Shown piece by piece: positions 1-13,969 of a DNA stretch of 64,000 bases. The stretch spans positions 36,362 through 100,361 of the forward strand of contig JAECUM010009742.1 in assembly GCA_016617855.1 (NCBI GenBank), given 5' to 3'. A program made the translations under genes and the position numbers. The stretch comes from Megalonaias nervosa. Lineage: Eukaryota; Mollusca; Bivalvia; Unionida; Unionidae. The notes under the pieces were generated by a model. That model searched no databases. It was not told the origin of the DNA and saw only the letters and a program-made list of their open reading frames with translations. The stretch's first letter is position 1. Every line of letters begins with the position of its first letter.

Positions 1-3000
1 CATTAACGAGGATATAAATGGCGTTGGTTAAACAGCTTTTCAGCCCTTTAATTTCGAAGATGTATCTACATGCTGGTTATTTCATTCTACACTAAATAAA
101 TTGTTTGTGGATTTATAATAATAATAACAATAATAATAATAATAGTAATACTAATTTTGTACAAATTATACAGATTTAGCGATATCAAACACGTACAGAG
201 TGCAAGGATATTTTCGGAAATTTAAATTTCGCTTATACTTTGAAAAGACATTCACAGCCATAATTTCAACTTCAGGCAAGCGGTCCCGTCTGAATTGTTT
301 AGTATTAAGCATTAGAAATTGATTGGTTGACAAGAAACGATCGTTTAAATCATAACGCTACTAAAATGTATACATATGTCAATCCCCGCCCCCCCCCCCA
401 TTTATTAGCCTATTTGTAAGCATGAAGTGGGATATAATTCTTGTCACTAATATCACAAACCTACATGAGTAGTCAACCTTATAGCCTTAGTAATTAGTTG
501 GCTGAAGGGGGTTGCTACAGCTATATTGTATCTGTTTTCGTTTGATATGAATGTAAGAGTAGCATAATCAGACTTGTACCAAATGGCGCAAAACAACAGA
601 GTAAGAGAGGTCATTTAAAATGATCAAAATAAGAATGTGTGAATTTCGCAACATTGATTCAAAATTTAACACTTTCCGTACTCGTGAGATCGTTTACCAA
701 GTTTCAGTTGATCCTTCCAACCCCACTTTAGATATGTTGACGTTTACATTACATCGATGTCAAAATATCTAATACGGTGAGGGAAGGGTTAGAGGAAATC
801 GGACTAGTGAGACCGCAAATACCTATAGTATTTAACTCAACCCCAACACATCTACACATTGATTTAAAAAACCAAACAAACAAAAAACTAAAGAGATTGT
901 GGATATAAAAACAATGCTCAAAACTGATCGCTGCCTTGGAGTCTCCAGCTCTGTTATCTAGTTAGCATTGCAAACCAACCCAAACTAGTTTCTTTACTAA
1001 CACGGTCGCCATATTTTCGTGAGTGAGTATTTTTTTAAATTTTTTTTTCAGATAATAGATGTGATGTAGCTCGCGGTATTCGATAAACTCCAGAAAATTC
1101 CATAAATTTCTGTAAGTGAAGGAGTTACGTCCTTTGAATCCATGTTTATAAGAGTTATTCCTTTTAATATGTTCATTTTAAAAATAATAGAAATATGTAA
1201 ACTATACATTGCAAATATTGGATCCAAGTGTCACCGTTTACACTGAAAATGTACTGTTCTAGGAACAGGAAATGGATAGTGAGTAATCTGGGTCTTTACG
1301 TCGTCATTTTCCATTTGGAAAGAATCGCAAACAAGATGGCAATGTTAGGGTCCTCATGCTGACATCCAGGTTAGCAATTATATATTGATGAATAAACTGA
1401 CTGAGTTTGTGCAGTTTTTTTTATATCCTTACTGCTTTTCGTCTTTAGAATGATATTTTGATGAATAAACTGACTGAGTTTGTGCAGTTTTTTATATCCT
1501 TACTGCTTTTCGTCTTTAGAATGACAAAAGGGGTACAAACTGCTAGGAGTGTAGGCGAATACAATATCATCCATATCATTCAGTGAAAGGACGTAATCTT
1601 TTGATATCCCCCCTCCCATCCCTTCAACCCCTCCTTTGTACGGCGCTGTTATTAAAGTTCAGGGAAAAGTTTCCAACTAGCTGTTAAAGAATGACGTCAC
1701 TTCTACACCTTTTACCGGCCTATGATATTGGCTTGTATATAGGCAGGGTACCAGCCAATGTATGTATGGGCAAAAGCAGTAGTAACATAAAGACTAAGGA
1801 TCATGTCACCTCAAAAGATTACGAGCACTGAGAAACATTGTCGAAATATTGATAGTTCTGCTTGCCACAGAAAAACCCTGAATATTAATAAGCTATTAAA
1901 GCCGAGAAAAGCAAGCAGCGCATAGGAAGAAGCCAAATATATTTTTTTCCGAATCCAACGAACCATTTCATCCGATTATTAGAACGTGCAAGGTATAGTA
2001 GTGTAACAAGATCTCCATGCGGTCCTTGAATGTAATTAAGTACATTATATGCACATGACGTCACACAATGTAAACCACGAATGTTCTGATCTTGCTTTGA
2101 TATTGGTTATTTTGTTTGATTACTGAACTAAAATCCAACTCATTCTCAGCTGCCACTACAAATGTAAGCATAAACGTCATTGATATCCATATTAAAGGAT
2201 ACAAATCTTTTTTCACCCAACTTTGCTGTTTTCTTTTTCTCGGTTCTAAATAGCTTTCGCGTAAAGCCTCGGTCGAGCATGTAGCTTTGAAGCCAGTCAC
2301 AACAAGACTTCATAGACATCAAACTGTATTCATTTTCAAAATCTTCAGAGAACAGAGAAACCTAAACAGTAAAAAGATATACACTACAAACCAGATCCTT
2401 CTACGAATACACCTTCTGAACCAAAATATTCCATCTCATCAGATTTCACTCCACCCCTGTCCTTCTGACAACGCATCAAAAGTCCCTAAAACTTACTATT
2501 TCAATCAAGCCCTTAAAAACCGACAATGAACAAAATCAGAGATATGTCATATATAAGGCGATGACAATTGCATCCCAGATATCACTTAAATAAAGAGGTT
2601 AGATGACCTTGAACTGACAGAATTTCCCACAAAGTCGTTCACTATGATAATTTAAGTAAATGTATAAAAACGGAGCTAGGACACAATGGGCAGTCCATCT
2701 CATGCACATTGTAGGTCAACGCGGAATAATAAATTATTGACGCCCTTGCAAATAAGGAAAGGAAATCAGAGGATTTCTATACCAAATCAGGATGGCTTGA
2801 TAATAGAGTTTGCCAAAGTACTTTCCATATATAATCGAATACCACCTAAGAACCTGCAGTTCGCCGTATAAAAAATATAAGTTGCTACGCAAGTTCTTTG
2901 AAGCAACCTAGCTGTCAGAATGACATTAGGGAGGAACTGCTAAGTGTATCCACAAGGTACCCCGTGACACGAAGATAATCAAAGGCATAAATGACCGTTT

Positions 3001-3030
3001 TACCACCATGTGTGTACAAATGAAGCAGAT
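1..3030. other. Intergenic AT-rich DNA, no supported gene
   Basis: Both strands are interrupted by stops, and the short open frames have no recognisable motif. Apart from the duplicated ~70-bp segment near 1.4 kb, a C-run near 390 and short A/T runs, no structure was recognised. Confidence 0.6.
1385..1524 (+). repeat. Tandem duplication, ~67-73 bp unit, two copies
   Basis: Two almost identical copies lie side by side, about 1385-1453 and 1458-1524. Both begin TTGATGAATAAACTGACTG and end at GTCTTTAGAATGA. They differ mainly in the length of an internal T-run (8 versus 6). This looks like a recent local duplication. Confidence 0.9.
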
Positions 3031-3035
3031 CAAAG

Positions 3036-3329
3036 TCAATCAGATGTGAGCAGGTAAGGTGCGGGTCCCGTGTATGACTTGTATCGATTTGTATGTCCGT
3101 CAGTTATATTCACAAATGTAACAGGCCAGTAGTTTACAGAGTTACATATTGTATGCAGGTGTTTTACAGGTGCAAACACGCTGTTCTGACAAGGAAAATC
3201 TAATCGCATACAAATATGTTCCTTTTCTTCTTTTAGATAGAATACAATGTCTCCTTTCATTTTGTCTGGAATATCATCGTTTTCTTCAAACAGATGTCCC
3301 ATTCGAAGTCGATAAGGACCGAGATACAT
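3036..3329 (-). other. Unassigned 97-aa open frame
   Basis: This open frame has a mixed, protein-like composition, including four cysteines and several aromatic residues. No family was recognised. It lies just beside a diverged LTR-like repeat, so it may be a remnant of that element, a host exon or chance. No splice sites could be assigned convincingly. Confidence 0.15.
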
Positions 3330-3540
3330 GGATACCAGTGACGGATTGCCTGATTGTTTTCACTCTGAAATCCACATTTAGGATCCGATTATGATCAAAC
3401 TTGGAATATAAGCTTATATCATAAAAATCTTGGAAGATATTGATGGTGAGCCAGATGACCTGATCTCGTATCTGTTTGGCTGAGCATGTTATTACGCGGA
3501 AACTGTGACATGCGTGTACATCTGTATTATATATGTAACT

Positions 3541-4404
3541 CCTGGTACATGTTTTGGTCTGATTTGTGTAATTTGTATTCATGTTTGTAAATTGTAGTGA
3601 TTGATCTATAGCTGGAGTTTGGCGTACGTGAATAGGGTTATTTTAAAGATATTAAAGGACGTAAAATTGCATATTATCTATACGTAGAAGCTTACATACG
3701 TCTTTAAAATTACTAATAATATAATTAATAGTAAACGTATTTACGAGTTTCGGACTTTTCCCATTGGAATATCTGTCAGGTGGTATATTAGGAGCATTGG
3801 GTTAATTCCCTTTGGATGAGTTAGGTCACATGAATAGATATTTTGAAATGGTCTGAGTAGAAAGATCTGTCACGTGGGATATATTGCGACACATAGCCGT
3901 AATAGACTTTTGAAGGTGTATATAAGGAGAGAACTGACCAATGAGATTTCATTCCTATTATGGAGTCATTCTTATTTCTTGTGTTTTTGTTGAAACAGCA
4001 AGTCTGTAAGCGTGTTTTATGCTGTATTTAGATATTATTTAATGGTAAAGACATTCCTTTAGATTATGCTATGAAAATAGAAAGTGTTCATTGGACTATA
4101 ATATTATTATGGAACTATTGTAAATTATTCAAATACGATCTGTACAACGCAATTTCAACAACATCACGATTCTTCGTGGACTAGTACATTTCCGATTTTG
4201 ACATTTACACTTAAGTGTTCATTCCTTTGGACTTTTTAGACTTTTAATTTTTTCAGTATTATATTTAATTCACTTCATAATACTGTACGTTCCTCTTACA
4301 TTTTTATTCATGTCCTAGATAATTAAATTATTCTTTATGCTTGATAAAACTTACTAGTTTTACTTCTTTCTATTACTTAGTTTATGACCACTGAGTCGTA
4401 ACAT
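3541..4404 (+). repeat. Diverged LTR-like copy 1 (Ty3/gypsy-type)
   Basis: This segment matches 5304-5958 in the same order and orientation. Shared landmarks are CACGTGGG (3871), a TGTATATAAGGA TATA-like site, a TTTTATGCTGTA stretch, ACTTCATAATACTGTA, and an end at GACCACTGAGTCGTAA. The matches are interrupted by many substitutions and indels, so the copies are old. A TATA box in the middle of each copy fits an LTR promoter. Exact LTR ends and a target duplication could not be fixed. Confidence 0.6.
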
Positions 4405-5303
4405 ATATTATTAACAAACTTGGAACATATGTTTATATCACTCGAATCACAGAAAAATTTGATGATGGTCGAGATACAAGCATTGTAAAAAAATTGACAG
4501 AACCATTTTTTAAATTTGACTTTCATCAGTTGAAGAATTTGGATTTATATTATAGGATCTCATAAAAAAAAAAAAAAATTGCGCATATTAATGAGGTGAC
4601 CTTTTATCGGATTGGTTGACCTTGGCATCACTCTAGAATCAATATTTTTGATCTGACAATGATCCAGTTATTGGTACGGGTTTACGTACCAAACACTCGC
4701 ACTATTTCATTGACGTGTAAATCAATATATATGAATCAAGTGATCTTACGTCTGATTGGCTGAGATTATTACTGCAAGAAGCTGTATTCCTGATCCCATG
4801 TTTTATAAACTTTTGTAAAAATTAAACTTAAAAAATTAACACATTTCTTGGATGTGTTACACATGCTCGTCCCACAGTCCTAGTTGAAATGCAAAACGAA
4901 ATTTAGAACCGATGCATTATATTACAGCAATGTTGAATAAACCCTGGAAACTATGTCAGCGTGACCTGGTTTTAGTGCACCAGTAAAGCTTAATTCCAAA
5001 ATGCACCCAACGGGCATATATGGTGGCAACAGATGAAAATGTACTGACATAGCCTGTTCACTATTCATAAGCACAGCTGAATAAAACCATAAAATTAGGT
5101 CACCAGATTCACCCAATGGGCATATTTGGTGGCAACGGAAAATGTACTGGAATAACCAGTTCACAATTTTTTAGTTGTAATAAAACCTGCGTAATATTTC
5201 ACAGAAATCGACTTTCTGCTCATGAAACAACCTCATTCAAAAATACACACACTTAATGTTTTATATTATAGGCGTTAGGTATATCTATGTTTTGTGTTAT
5301 TTC

Positions 5304-5958
5304 TGGTACATAATTTTATTTAATTTCATGATGTTACTCATGGTTGCAAATTGTATAGAATATTTTTTGCTATAAACACATGTACGTCACCTGACTGTTA
5401 AGAATGCAAACTAGGCGAAGTCAGTGCAAAATTAATTGTGTATGTGGTCACGTGGGGTCCATTGTGAAGTACAGTCGCAATAGACGATGTATATAAGGAA
5501 GAAATCAAGCAATTACATTCATTCCGATTTGTAATCATTCTCACATTTTGTGTTCCCTTTGTTTGGCTGCAGACGTCTTTTATGCTGTACTTAGAGAGGA
5601 GAAAATATTCATTGAGATTGTGCAGTGGAAATAAAAAGAGCCCATTTTTGGACTATGATATTATTATGGAATTTAGATAAGTTAATTGGTAGGAATTACG
5701 AACAACACCATCTTGACGACTTCACGGTTTTTGAAGGACCAGTACATTTTCGGTTTTGAAATTTATAAGGACCTTTTCATTCATTTAAGACTTTCATTGA
5801 CCTTTATAAGGATTAGTTTGGCTTCACTTCATAATACTGTAAGTTCCTCTCACATTTTAAATGATGACCTTGATAATTAAAGGTGTTTGTTAAGTTTAAG
5901 AAACCATGGTGGTTTTGCTTCTTTTTGTTATTTAGTTTGTGACCATTAAGTCGTAATA
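5304..5958 (+). repeat. Diverged LTR-like copy 2 (Ty3/gypsy-type)
   Basis: This is the partner of 3541-4404. It carries CACGTGGG at 5449, a GTATATAAGGA TATA-like site near 5490, and the ending GACCATTAAGTCGTAA. Gypsy integrase-like sequence follows directly on the same strand, as expected downstream of a 5' LTR, but gag, protease and RT that should come first are missing. Confidence 0.6.
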
Positions 5959-6119
5959 TAGCTGACACATGTATGCTTCAGTCTTTTGATGAGGTCACTT
6001 CTGCTGCTTTCATTGATCAATCAATAGACATTGATCATATTGATCCCCTTTTTCATACTCATTCTCTCATTTCTAATGAAGGTGACAAAAGCAATCAATT
6101 ATTGTTGAAAAGGAACAAG

Positions 6120-6960
6120 ATCCTGGGATCTGTTTGTTATAGAGGTGATTTAGCAGAAACAGTTTATTTTATGAAAATGGAGACCACCTGAAGTATCCGC
6201 TGGTGACCAGTGGTCACTGAGCTATCAAATTGGACATATCAACCGGAAATTCTTAGTCTTGTCCACGAAACTCCTACGGCTAATCATTTAGGCATCAAGA
6301 AGACTTAGAACAATATCCATAAACATTTATATTGTCCGAAAATTGAAAGTGATGTTTATACATACTGTAGAACTTGTTAGACTTATCAAATAGTAGGACA
6401 GCCCAGCTACTAGACACCTAAAGCTCGTCTGCTTTTTTCTTCATTGTGCGAACCATTTGTCAGAATAATGGCAGACTGTGTAGATCTCTTTTCTAAGATC
6501 ATCTCAGGCTACCAATGCCTGTTGGCCATAATGTGAGAGTCCACAAGGTTTCCAGAGGCAATCACTTTTAGAAATATTAAAATAAAAACAACAGCAAAAG
6601 CTAGATTAAATTTTTTAAAAATATTTCAGGCTTCCCTAATCTGTCCAGTCTGATTAACTTTCAAAATTTATGTCTGGAATTTACTAACAAATTATCCATG
6701 ACTTAGGCGTCCAGCTTCTTAAATATTGTGCCTATCACCCTGAAAATCAATTGGTGCTGGAAAGATTTCATCAAACTTTGAAGAACATGATTCGGTCATA
6801 ATGCTTTGATACAAGAAAGGATTGGGATGAGAGTGTTGATGTTTCCAGTCTAGCTTTTTTGACCATACCTCAAAATCCTCCTGGGCTAAATTGTTCTGTT
6901 CTTATACAATTGAAAATAAAGTGAATGACTTCGATTATAGCACTAACACTCCTGGAAGGT
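6120..6960 (+). pseudogene. Ty3/gypsy integrase remnant
   Basis: Short stretches in changing frames match a Ty3/gypsy integrase. There is a linker with the residues WRPPEVSAGDQW near 6178-6215. An H2C2 zinc-binding region follows, with VHETPTANHLGIKKT from 6260 and a C-x2-C pair ending near 6381. The start of the catalytic core has EPF..IMADC and a following FPEA. The end of the core shows FHQTLKNM near 6765. In an intact element this protein would insert the cDNA copy into chromosomes. Stops and frameshifts throughout make it a fossil. It lies immediately downstream of an LTR-like copy rather than after RT, so the element is rearranged. Confidence 0.75.
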
Positions 6961-7244
6961 GGCCACAGAAACAATTTTATCAAATAAATGTATTAAAGGA
7001 GTAGTTTTGTAACCACAGCGCAGCTAATTATTCAATCAATTTATTTATACATATCCCACACATAAGGATGGTAACGATGTAAATCAGTCTGAAAAAATTG
7101 ACTTTGCTTTAAAAACCCTTTAAACAATCAGGACCGGAAACGCTTACATATAGAGCCACAAGAAAAGAGTGAACATGACAGCTATAATGTGAATAATGAC
7201 ACTCTTTTCCTGGTGTTCCAACATGAGCAAATATAATCTACCAT

Positions 7245-8115
7245 GTGGCTGAGATTGAAGATTCTACGCCTTACAGTATGAACCTTGTCAAGCAGGAATG
7301 TTTGAAAATAGACATTAGTATTTACTGGAAACATGAACATTTACGAAGTGAAAGTAAATCGAATTCACACTGCATTCATATGCCGAAACCAGATAAAACA
7401 TTTCGGATGAGTTATGACTATAGCAAAGTCAATAGATAACTGTGACGCATACATCAATGACGTCATCATCTACAACGATACCCGGAAAGATCACTTGGAA
7501 ACCAGTGGAAAATTATTTGATCAACTCAGTGATGTAAATGTGACAGTTAATTTAGGTATAAGTGAGCTTTGCCGTGTTTGTTATATTTTTGGAACATAAT
7601 GTGGGACAAGATCAATCTAAACAGGTAGAAGGTAAGGTCAAGGCTATCTATGAATTCCCAGTCCCTGTTAGTAAGAATCAACTAAAGCGTCTTTTGAGTA
7701 TGGATGGATATTATCTTACAATTTTGTTCAAATGTCTCCATAATTGCAGAGCCTCTGACTCATCTGTTCAGTAAGAAATCCAAATTCACTTCTCTGCAAA
7801 GTGTAAAGAATCCTTGACAATTTAAAGGCTATACGTAAATGTTCACCATTTCTTTCATCTCCATACTTCATCAATTAATAAAATGTCTTTTGATGCAGGA
7901 GTTATATGGGTTGGTGAAGTATTGATTCATGAATATAATAAGGGTGTAGAGAATCCATGGTGCTGCTTTTATATTTAAAAAAAATGACAAGCACCATTGA
8001 CATTATTCCACAATCGAGAAGGAATGTTTGGCTTTGATATTGGCTTTGCGACATTTTGAAGTATAAACTAGTTCAACTTCTTCTCCGACCATTTTATTCA
8101 CAGAGAGAGAGAGGT
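7245..8115 (+). pseudogene. Ty3/gypsy reverse transcriptase and RNase H remnant
   Basis: Frame fragments give an RT-like MPKPDKTFRMSYDYSKVNR (7380-7437) and a catalytic-box variant YINDVIIY at 7450-7473, where YxDD is expected; the first Asp is replaced by Asn. VKAIYEFPVPVSK and a MDGYY stretch follow at 7637-7712. The RNase H-like part has a STIEKE stretch near 8010. Similarity ends at a GA-rich run near 8110. An intact copy would make cDNA from element RNA. RT lies downstream of integrase here, the reverse of the usual Ty3/gypsy order, and many stops are present. Confidence 0.75.
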
Positions 8116-8331
8116 AAATTAATATTAATTCTAGTTTAGTATTATCATTTTATATTTGTGATTACACTTTATAGTTGTGTTCAGATATACCTGGAGAAGA
8201 ATTATTTATTTAGATTCTACACTGAAATTACAAAGAGCTTATTGACATTTTGGACTATTTTCTGAAATTTTCTTCACAGGTTCGTGTCAATTCTTTTCTG
8301 TACATAACGTAAGATCACTGTAAAATGCATA

Positions 8332-8376
8332 AACACAAGCACGCACATACACACATACACATACACGCACACACTC

Positions 8377-8456
<80 letters not shown>
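8332..8456. repeat. (CA)-rich then (TA)n microsatellite
   Basis: An imperfect CA-rich tract (8332-8379) runs into an uninterrupted AT repeat (8381-8456). Open frames here that read as alternating Tyr-Ile are artefacts of the repeat. Confidence 0.97.
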
Positions 8457-8459
<3 letters not shown>

Positions 8460-10670
8460 ACACTAAATAACATAAAGATTTACATTAATTTGGGTTCGAA
8501 TGTGACACAGATATACATGCTCGTCTTGTTCTAACAGCAGCATTGGCTGAAGTCATGCATATACAGAAAGCTATCAATGAGTTCGAAAACACTTCTTCAA
8601 ACTCATGAATAGTTCATAGTTTGGAAGTAAATGGAATAGGGGACAATATTTAAAGTATATCCTAGGACAAATTAATTTGCAAGTGCCTGAAACATGTCCT
8701 TCACTAGGAGGTCAGAGATAGACGAAGATTCTGTGTTAGTTAGCATGAAAAACAAAACGATAAATTTAACTAAGCAGATTTATGGTGTGTTTTCAGTGTT
8801 AGATCTGGCCATATAGTTGATGTACGAATTCTACTAAAACAAGTTGTAAAGTAAACGCGATAAAGGAGGGTACTACTCGCGATTAATAATGTATGTTGTA
8901 AATGCATGCCGAGACAGACATCATTTACAGTGGCACGAAGAACGACAACATTATATGACAGCAGCGAGTACCCAATGGATAACGTTTTTAACATCCTTCA
9001 AGCAAACACAGTGTTTCTGGACTTTTTAAGCATGGGTTAAAAGGCACACCAATCAGAGTTTGTTAGTTAAGGACACACCTCTATTCGTATGGGAATGGCA
9101 CAGATGAAAAGAACGTTTGCAATGGCGTAAAATATGTATTCAAACGAAAATAATATTTTTGATGTACGAAGATTGTTTATTCAAAATGTATCAGTTAAGC
9201 CATTTGCTCAGATCGTACAATCACCAAATTTATTGTAACACAATATAGAAAATAATATTGTCAATGTATGATGAAAAGAGGTTTTTAGTATACAAACTTG
9301 CAACGTTTTCTAGGTTTAATGATGCTGGCTGCGTGAATGGTAAAATTTCATGTTGGAACTGAGCATTTTACTACCTGGTGCATCTTGGGAATTGTGTGTT
9401 TATCATGCGGAGACATCTGTGCTATTTATTGTGCAGGAAAAGCCTTAAGGATGTAGAATATTCAAGATCCTGTCAGCAACATTCACACTAATACACATAA
9501 TAATTTCAGTGAATGTATTAGTATTTGACTTGTTCGTGAATTTTAGATTGCCTTTGTCTAGCAAGGTTTGGCTTATCATTTCAACAATTCCTTCTATGAT
9601 TATTGGCTGCACCTTATAAGGTGTGAGCATCATTCAGATTGTTTAAGTGCTGAGTGACCAACTGTGTTGTCTCTGTATTTTATTCAAGCAGACAAGGAAG
9701 CATCTTGGTCCTGTTTGCATGGAATATTTCAGTTTTCTCAGGTAATCTTTAATTGGCATGTCGTGTCTAATTTGTCTCAACCGTTAGAATTAAATAACTA
9801 CAACACATAGTTGATTCCATTAACTGCTTAACCGTTGGATATTGCTGCTGTATTCTTTCTTTTTAGGAGTAACACATATCGATATTTAGGAGTAGCACAT
9901 ATCGATACTGTTGCCCTTGTATATTTTACAACCTGATTGAAGTGAATGTCGTTTGTGTTTCATCTCAAGACTTAAAATATTATCATCTTTCAGATAGGGG
10001 TGTGTGTTTCGTACACGCTGTAAAACTTAGGACCAGGTTCTAGTTTGACATCAAACGAGTAAACAAACTTATTGTTGTCTATCTCTAAAGCAATGTAAAA
10101 GTCTGCATTAAACCAGAACAATCTTTACGTTAGGTGTTCAATATGAAAGTTTACTACAATTGTGCAATATCTTATTTATTGTTTGGACGACATAATTCTC
10201 CTCTCCATCTATGCAAATGCAATTTGCTTGTAAACAAAGCGTGATCGAGATTAATTAAATCCGTAAAGTCATCTCATTGTTTGATATGAATATCTCTTAT
10301 ACAGTAGCATAATACGTGAATCCAATACCATTTATGCGTGGTTCCTTCAGCATTTTATGCGAAACATAACAAAATCACACTTAATTAAATGTCTTCGCGA
10401 TTCTTACTACTCGGTATAATGCAGAAATCATTATACATCCTGTTATTAGTTCGTCTCTCCGGTAAACTACTTTTTGTTTAATTTATGTCACTTTTCAATT
10501 CACCATTTTTATTCATAATGCAATCATATTTATGCCCATTTGCGTATTCAGAATTTTCTACTGATTTCAGCTTTCAGTATTGAAAGAAATGTTAGATTCA
10601 GGGCGTGAGTACATGTTAGATGCAGCTGTACGTCTCTGGGTGAGGAAACGGACACGTCTACTGTTACGTG
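8460..10670. other. Intergenic DNA, no supported gene
   Basis: No coding signal was recognised on either strand. The only local structure seen is a ~20-bp direct duplication around AGGAGTAACACATATCGATA (near 9867-9906). Confidence 0.6.
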
Positions 10671-10679
10671 TAGGCTCGT

Positions 10680-11600
10680 ACAAAAGTAACAAAAGAAAAG
10701 AGTGAAGCCAACAAGCTTTGTACGTTTTAACAAAATAATTTATTTCCCTAAAAAACGATGTAAAAATATGAAATAGGACTTACGGTTTGTGAATATAATC
10801 CAAACATTAATCCTAGAATTGAAAAATATAAGTCCTATCACGAAACAGTTCTAATTGAATCCAGGTTCGAATATCGACGAAATTCCAATATGGAAGGCGA
10901 TGACGTCAGATGAGGTACTGATGGCAACAATTCCTCGTTGAATCACACTTTATTATGTTCCCGTTTAGAATTCCAGAATAAATTTCCACTGAATATCTTT
11001 TTCCCAGAACTTTTATAAAGAAAGAGCACTTATGTAGTTTTCTAGAGAATAAATTATTAAATCCCAAAAAATAGATGAACTTCAAAACAATTTGGCATCA
11101 ACAATAGAAACACCTTGTACCCTCAAGGTGTAAGATACGACTGACAAAATGTCACTGAGATATCGGTATCAAACCCAATTAAAACGTCATTTTGACACTC
11201 ATAATGGGTCACATGGGCACTTAATCATCAAACCGCGCAGTAAAAAAAGATGCCATTTAACACTTAGGCCCAGCATAGCCATATCTAAGAATCAGATTCT
11301 CACGCTGGAAATGAATAATAAAAAAGGCTGTTTACAATCATAGCTAACACGTGGGCCGAACATGACCTTGGTAATAGCCAATCGTTTTCACTCGATGTTT
11401 ACAAAATCTATGAACCAAAGTGAGCTAAAAATAGTGCTTAAGTCATACTTTTGCGTTCTAATTAGACTGAATTTTTTCAAAAATATCAAATCTCGTGAAA
11501 ATAATCATTAAAATAAAATGTAATGAAACAAAGAATAAAATAAAAAAGAATTTTAAACTAACACACAAGTAATTAAATTACATATACGTAACACTGCCAT
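10680..11600 (+). repeat. Dispersed repeat family C, copy 1
   Basis: This matches 17510-18410 along its length. Shared landmarks are AAAGAGTGAA..CAACAAGCTTTGTA, AATAATTTATTTC.CTAAA, GAAGGCGATGA.GT, AGAGCACTT and an end near AATTAAATTA.ATAT. A third partial copy begins near 33790. Divergence is substantial. The length and the way copies recur suggest an LTR or other retroelement fragment, but no coding part was tied to it. Confidence 0.65.
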
Positions 11601-12890
11601 GAAACAAGACTGTATCATCAGCTGCGAATATAATATTATTGGCTTCTACCCTACCTATAAATACATACAATGTAGAGGTTTATTTGAAAATTGACCTAAA
11701 CTGGACATGCCTCGAGACAATACACAGCGTCAGTCAGATCACCTTAATTCTCATACCTCAAATTAAGAAATGCATTGTTGAAAGAACAAGACTGTGTATA
11801 GGGCATCCGATACGCTTAAGTTTGACTTCATCAATATAATTATGACGTCTACCGCGCGCTACCATGTAACATGATCAGCCCGGCTCCATCACTGCAAGTA
11901 AAGAAATCCTTAAATTCGTATGCAACGTATATGGCAAAATCTTCCCATTTTGCACTAAAGTCAATGGAAACGTATGATCTCAGCAAAGTGCAATCTACAT
12001 TGAATGTAACGCAATTATCAAAGCTTTAAGTTTTCTATCAGTGGTATATTACACCCAGATAGAATTGTGATAGTGGCATTATTCACCACAATATTTGACA
12101 TCCATGAGCAGATGATTTAAGGGAACTAACTCCGTAAATTAAACGCTATTTCGATGCAGTTATTGCCCTTGCCACTGTTGGCTTTCAAAGTGCACTAGTG
12201 CATACGTTGCAGCTTTTTAGCTTATGGAAGCATGCTCTTTTGTTACATTTTAAAACCAGAATATACTTCATCATAACTGCCTGTTTCCCTGTCTGCCTCT
12301 ATGCTTGTCTGTCCACAAATTGATGAATGTTAAGTACACATGCATGATTAACATGCCAATTGGTGAAGTCCTGCAGTTATGAATGGTATAAATGTGTGTG
12401 TGTGCCATTATAAATGTAAATTCTGTAACTAGTGCATCAAATCACTTGGGTTGATTTTGGTTGCTTTATATTTCACAATGGACCTACTAATTCCACTTTG
12501 ATGCTATATACGTTGTTGATGATATCTCCTTGCGTAATGTACCTGCTCACAGGTTATTCACTTACAAACCGAAATAAATCTGTGGATGCACTCTATGCTA
12601 CTAAAAGTTCATTGTGAATTAAATACCTTTGTATAACAATCCGTAATACGTTTAGCTATGCCAAATCATGATACGTTTGCCGAAGCAAGATATGCAAACA
12701 TCAATGTAAACTTATGACAGACATAAATTCGTATTTGTGCATGGACTCCCAGGGCCTCACACCCACTACATAACAGATAACCATCTGTGGTAGAGTCATA
12801 GCCAGAAAATGTATTTCCCACTATACAACTGTCGCATACTGTGTCACCATCAAAGCTGCCTGGATAATTACACCGAATATATTTCTCCGA
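11600..12890. other. Intergenic DNA, mostly unassigned
   Basis: No gene is supported. On the - strand, about 12700-12890 reads as a cysteine-rich stretch with paired CxxC motifs; it is discussed as a finding because it might be an isolated exon. Confidence 0.5.
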
Positions 12891-12895
12891 ATAAA

Positions 12896-13062
<167 letters not shown>

Positions 13063-13107
13063 CACATACATTAAAAATAACATGGCATTTAAAGTGTTAG
13101 TATAAAG

Positions 13108-13144
13108 CAATTTGATATACCAATACTACTGGTATATCAAATTG
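13108..13144. repeat. Perfect 15-bp inverted repeat
   Basis: CAATTTGATATACCA (13108-13122) and its exact reverse complement (13130-13144) are separated by 7 bases. It sits about 50 bp beyond the microsatellite. It could form a hairpin; its role is unknown. Confidence 0.9.
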
Positions 13145-13686
13145 TGATCCGCCCATGGCGCAATAATACGCATATATAAACATACTAGCGACCGTCTGCA
13201 GTTGATTCTAGATCAATGATGAATTTGCACATATTAATCATTGCTAACGAATGAAAATAACGATAAAAAGTATTAATAATCCTCGTTTTCTAAATGAATC
13301 TAATATGGTACATATTTTCGTCACAATCCTTTCTGATTTCTGTTTCCCCCTCCACTCTCAATCATAACGGACAAACTATGCAGAAATGTGGAGTGAGAGA
13401 GAAAAGGAATTTGGACTGGATTGAAACCTTGAAATAGAAAGTACACCAAGTAACCTACAAGAATACGGTTCATCGTAACGATACGTTGCACTTTCCTTGG
13501 GATTTATCTACAGTGTTTATCTATGATACAAAGTTGCAAACCAGGTCGCCATTATACAGTAAATTCCTCGGTTACTTGGTACACATACTGTGATTATTTA
13601 ATATTATGTTTCTTGTTGTTTCTTAAACATACCATAATGTTCTAAAAATCGATTATTATTAATTAAATATGAAAATGTCCAAAGGC

Positions 13687-13699
13687 CTCTCTCTCTCTC

Positions 13700-13761
<62 letters not shown>

Positions 13762-13889
13762 GACCATCGTAGCAAGATACGGGCTAATATTTATGAAAAG
13801 ACGAACGTAGAGAATTTTCGTTTGTGTCATCCCACGATATCTCTGGACTTATGAATGATAGTAAAAGTTAAGTCAAACCGACCAAAGAA

Positions 13890-13968
<79 letters not shown>
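13687..13968. repeat. (CT)n, (GT)n and (GA)n microsatellites
   Basis: (CT)n spans 13687-13757 with one CG interruption, (GT)n is at about 13890-13910, and (GA)n runs to about 13968. The CT and GA tracts could pair with each other as complementary strands across ~150 bp. No gene lies between them. Confidence 0.95.
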
Positions 13969-13969
13969 T

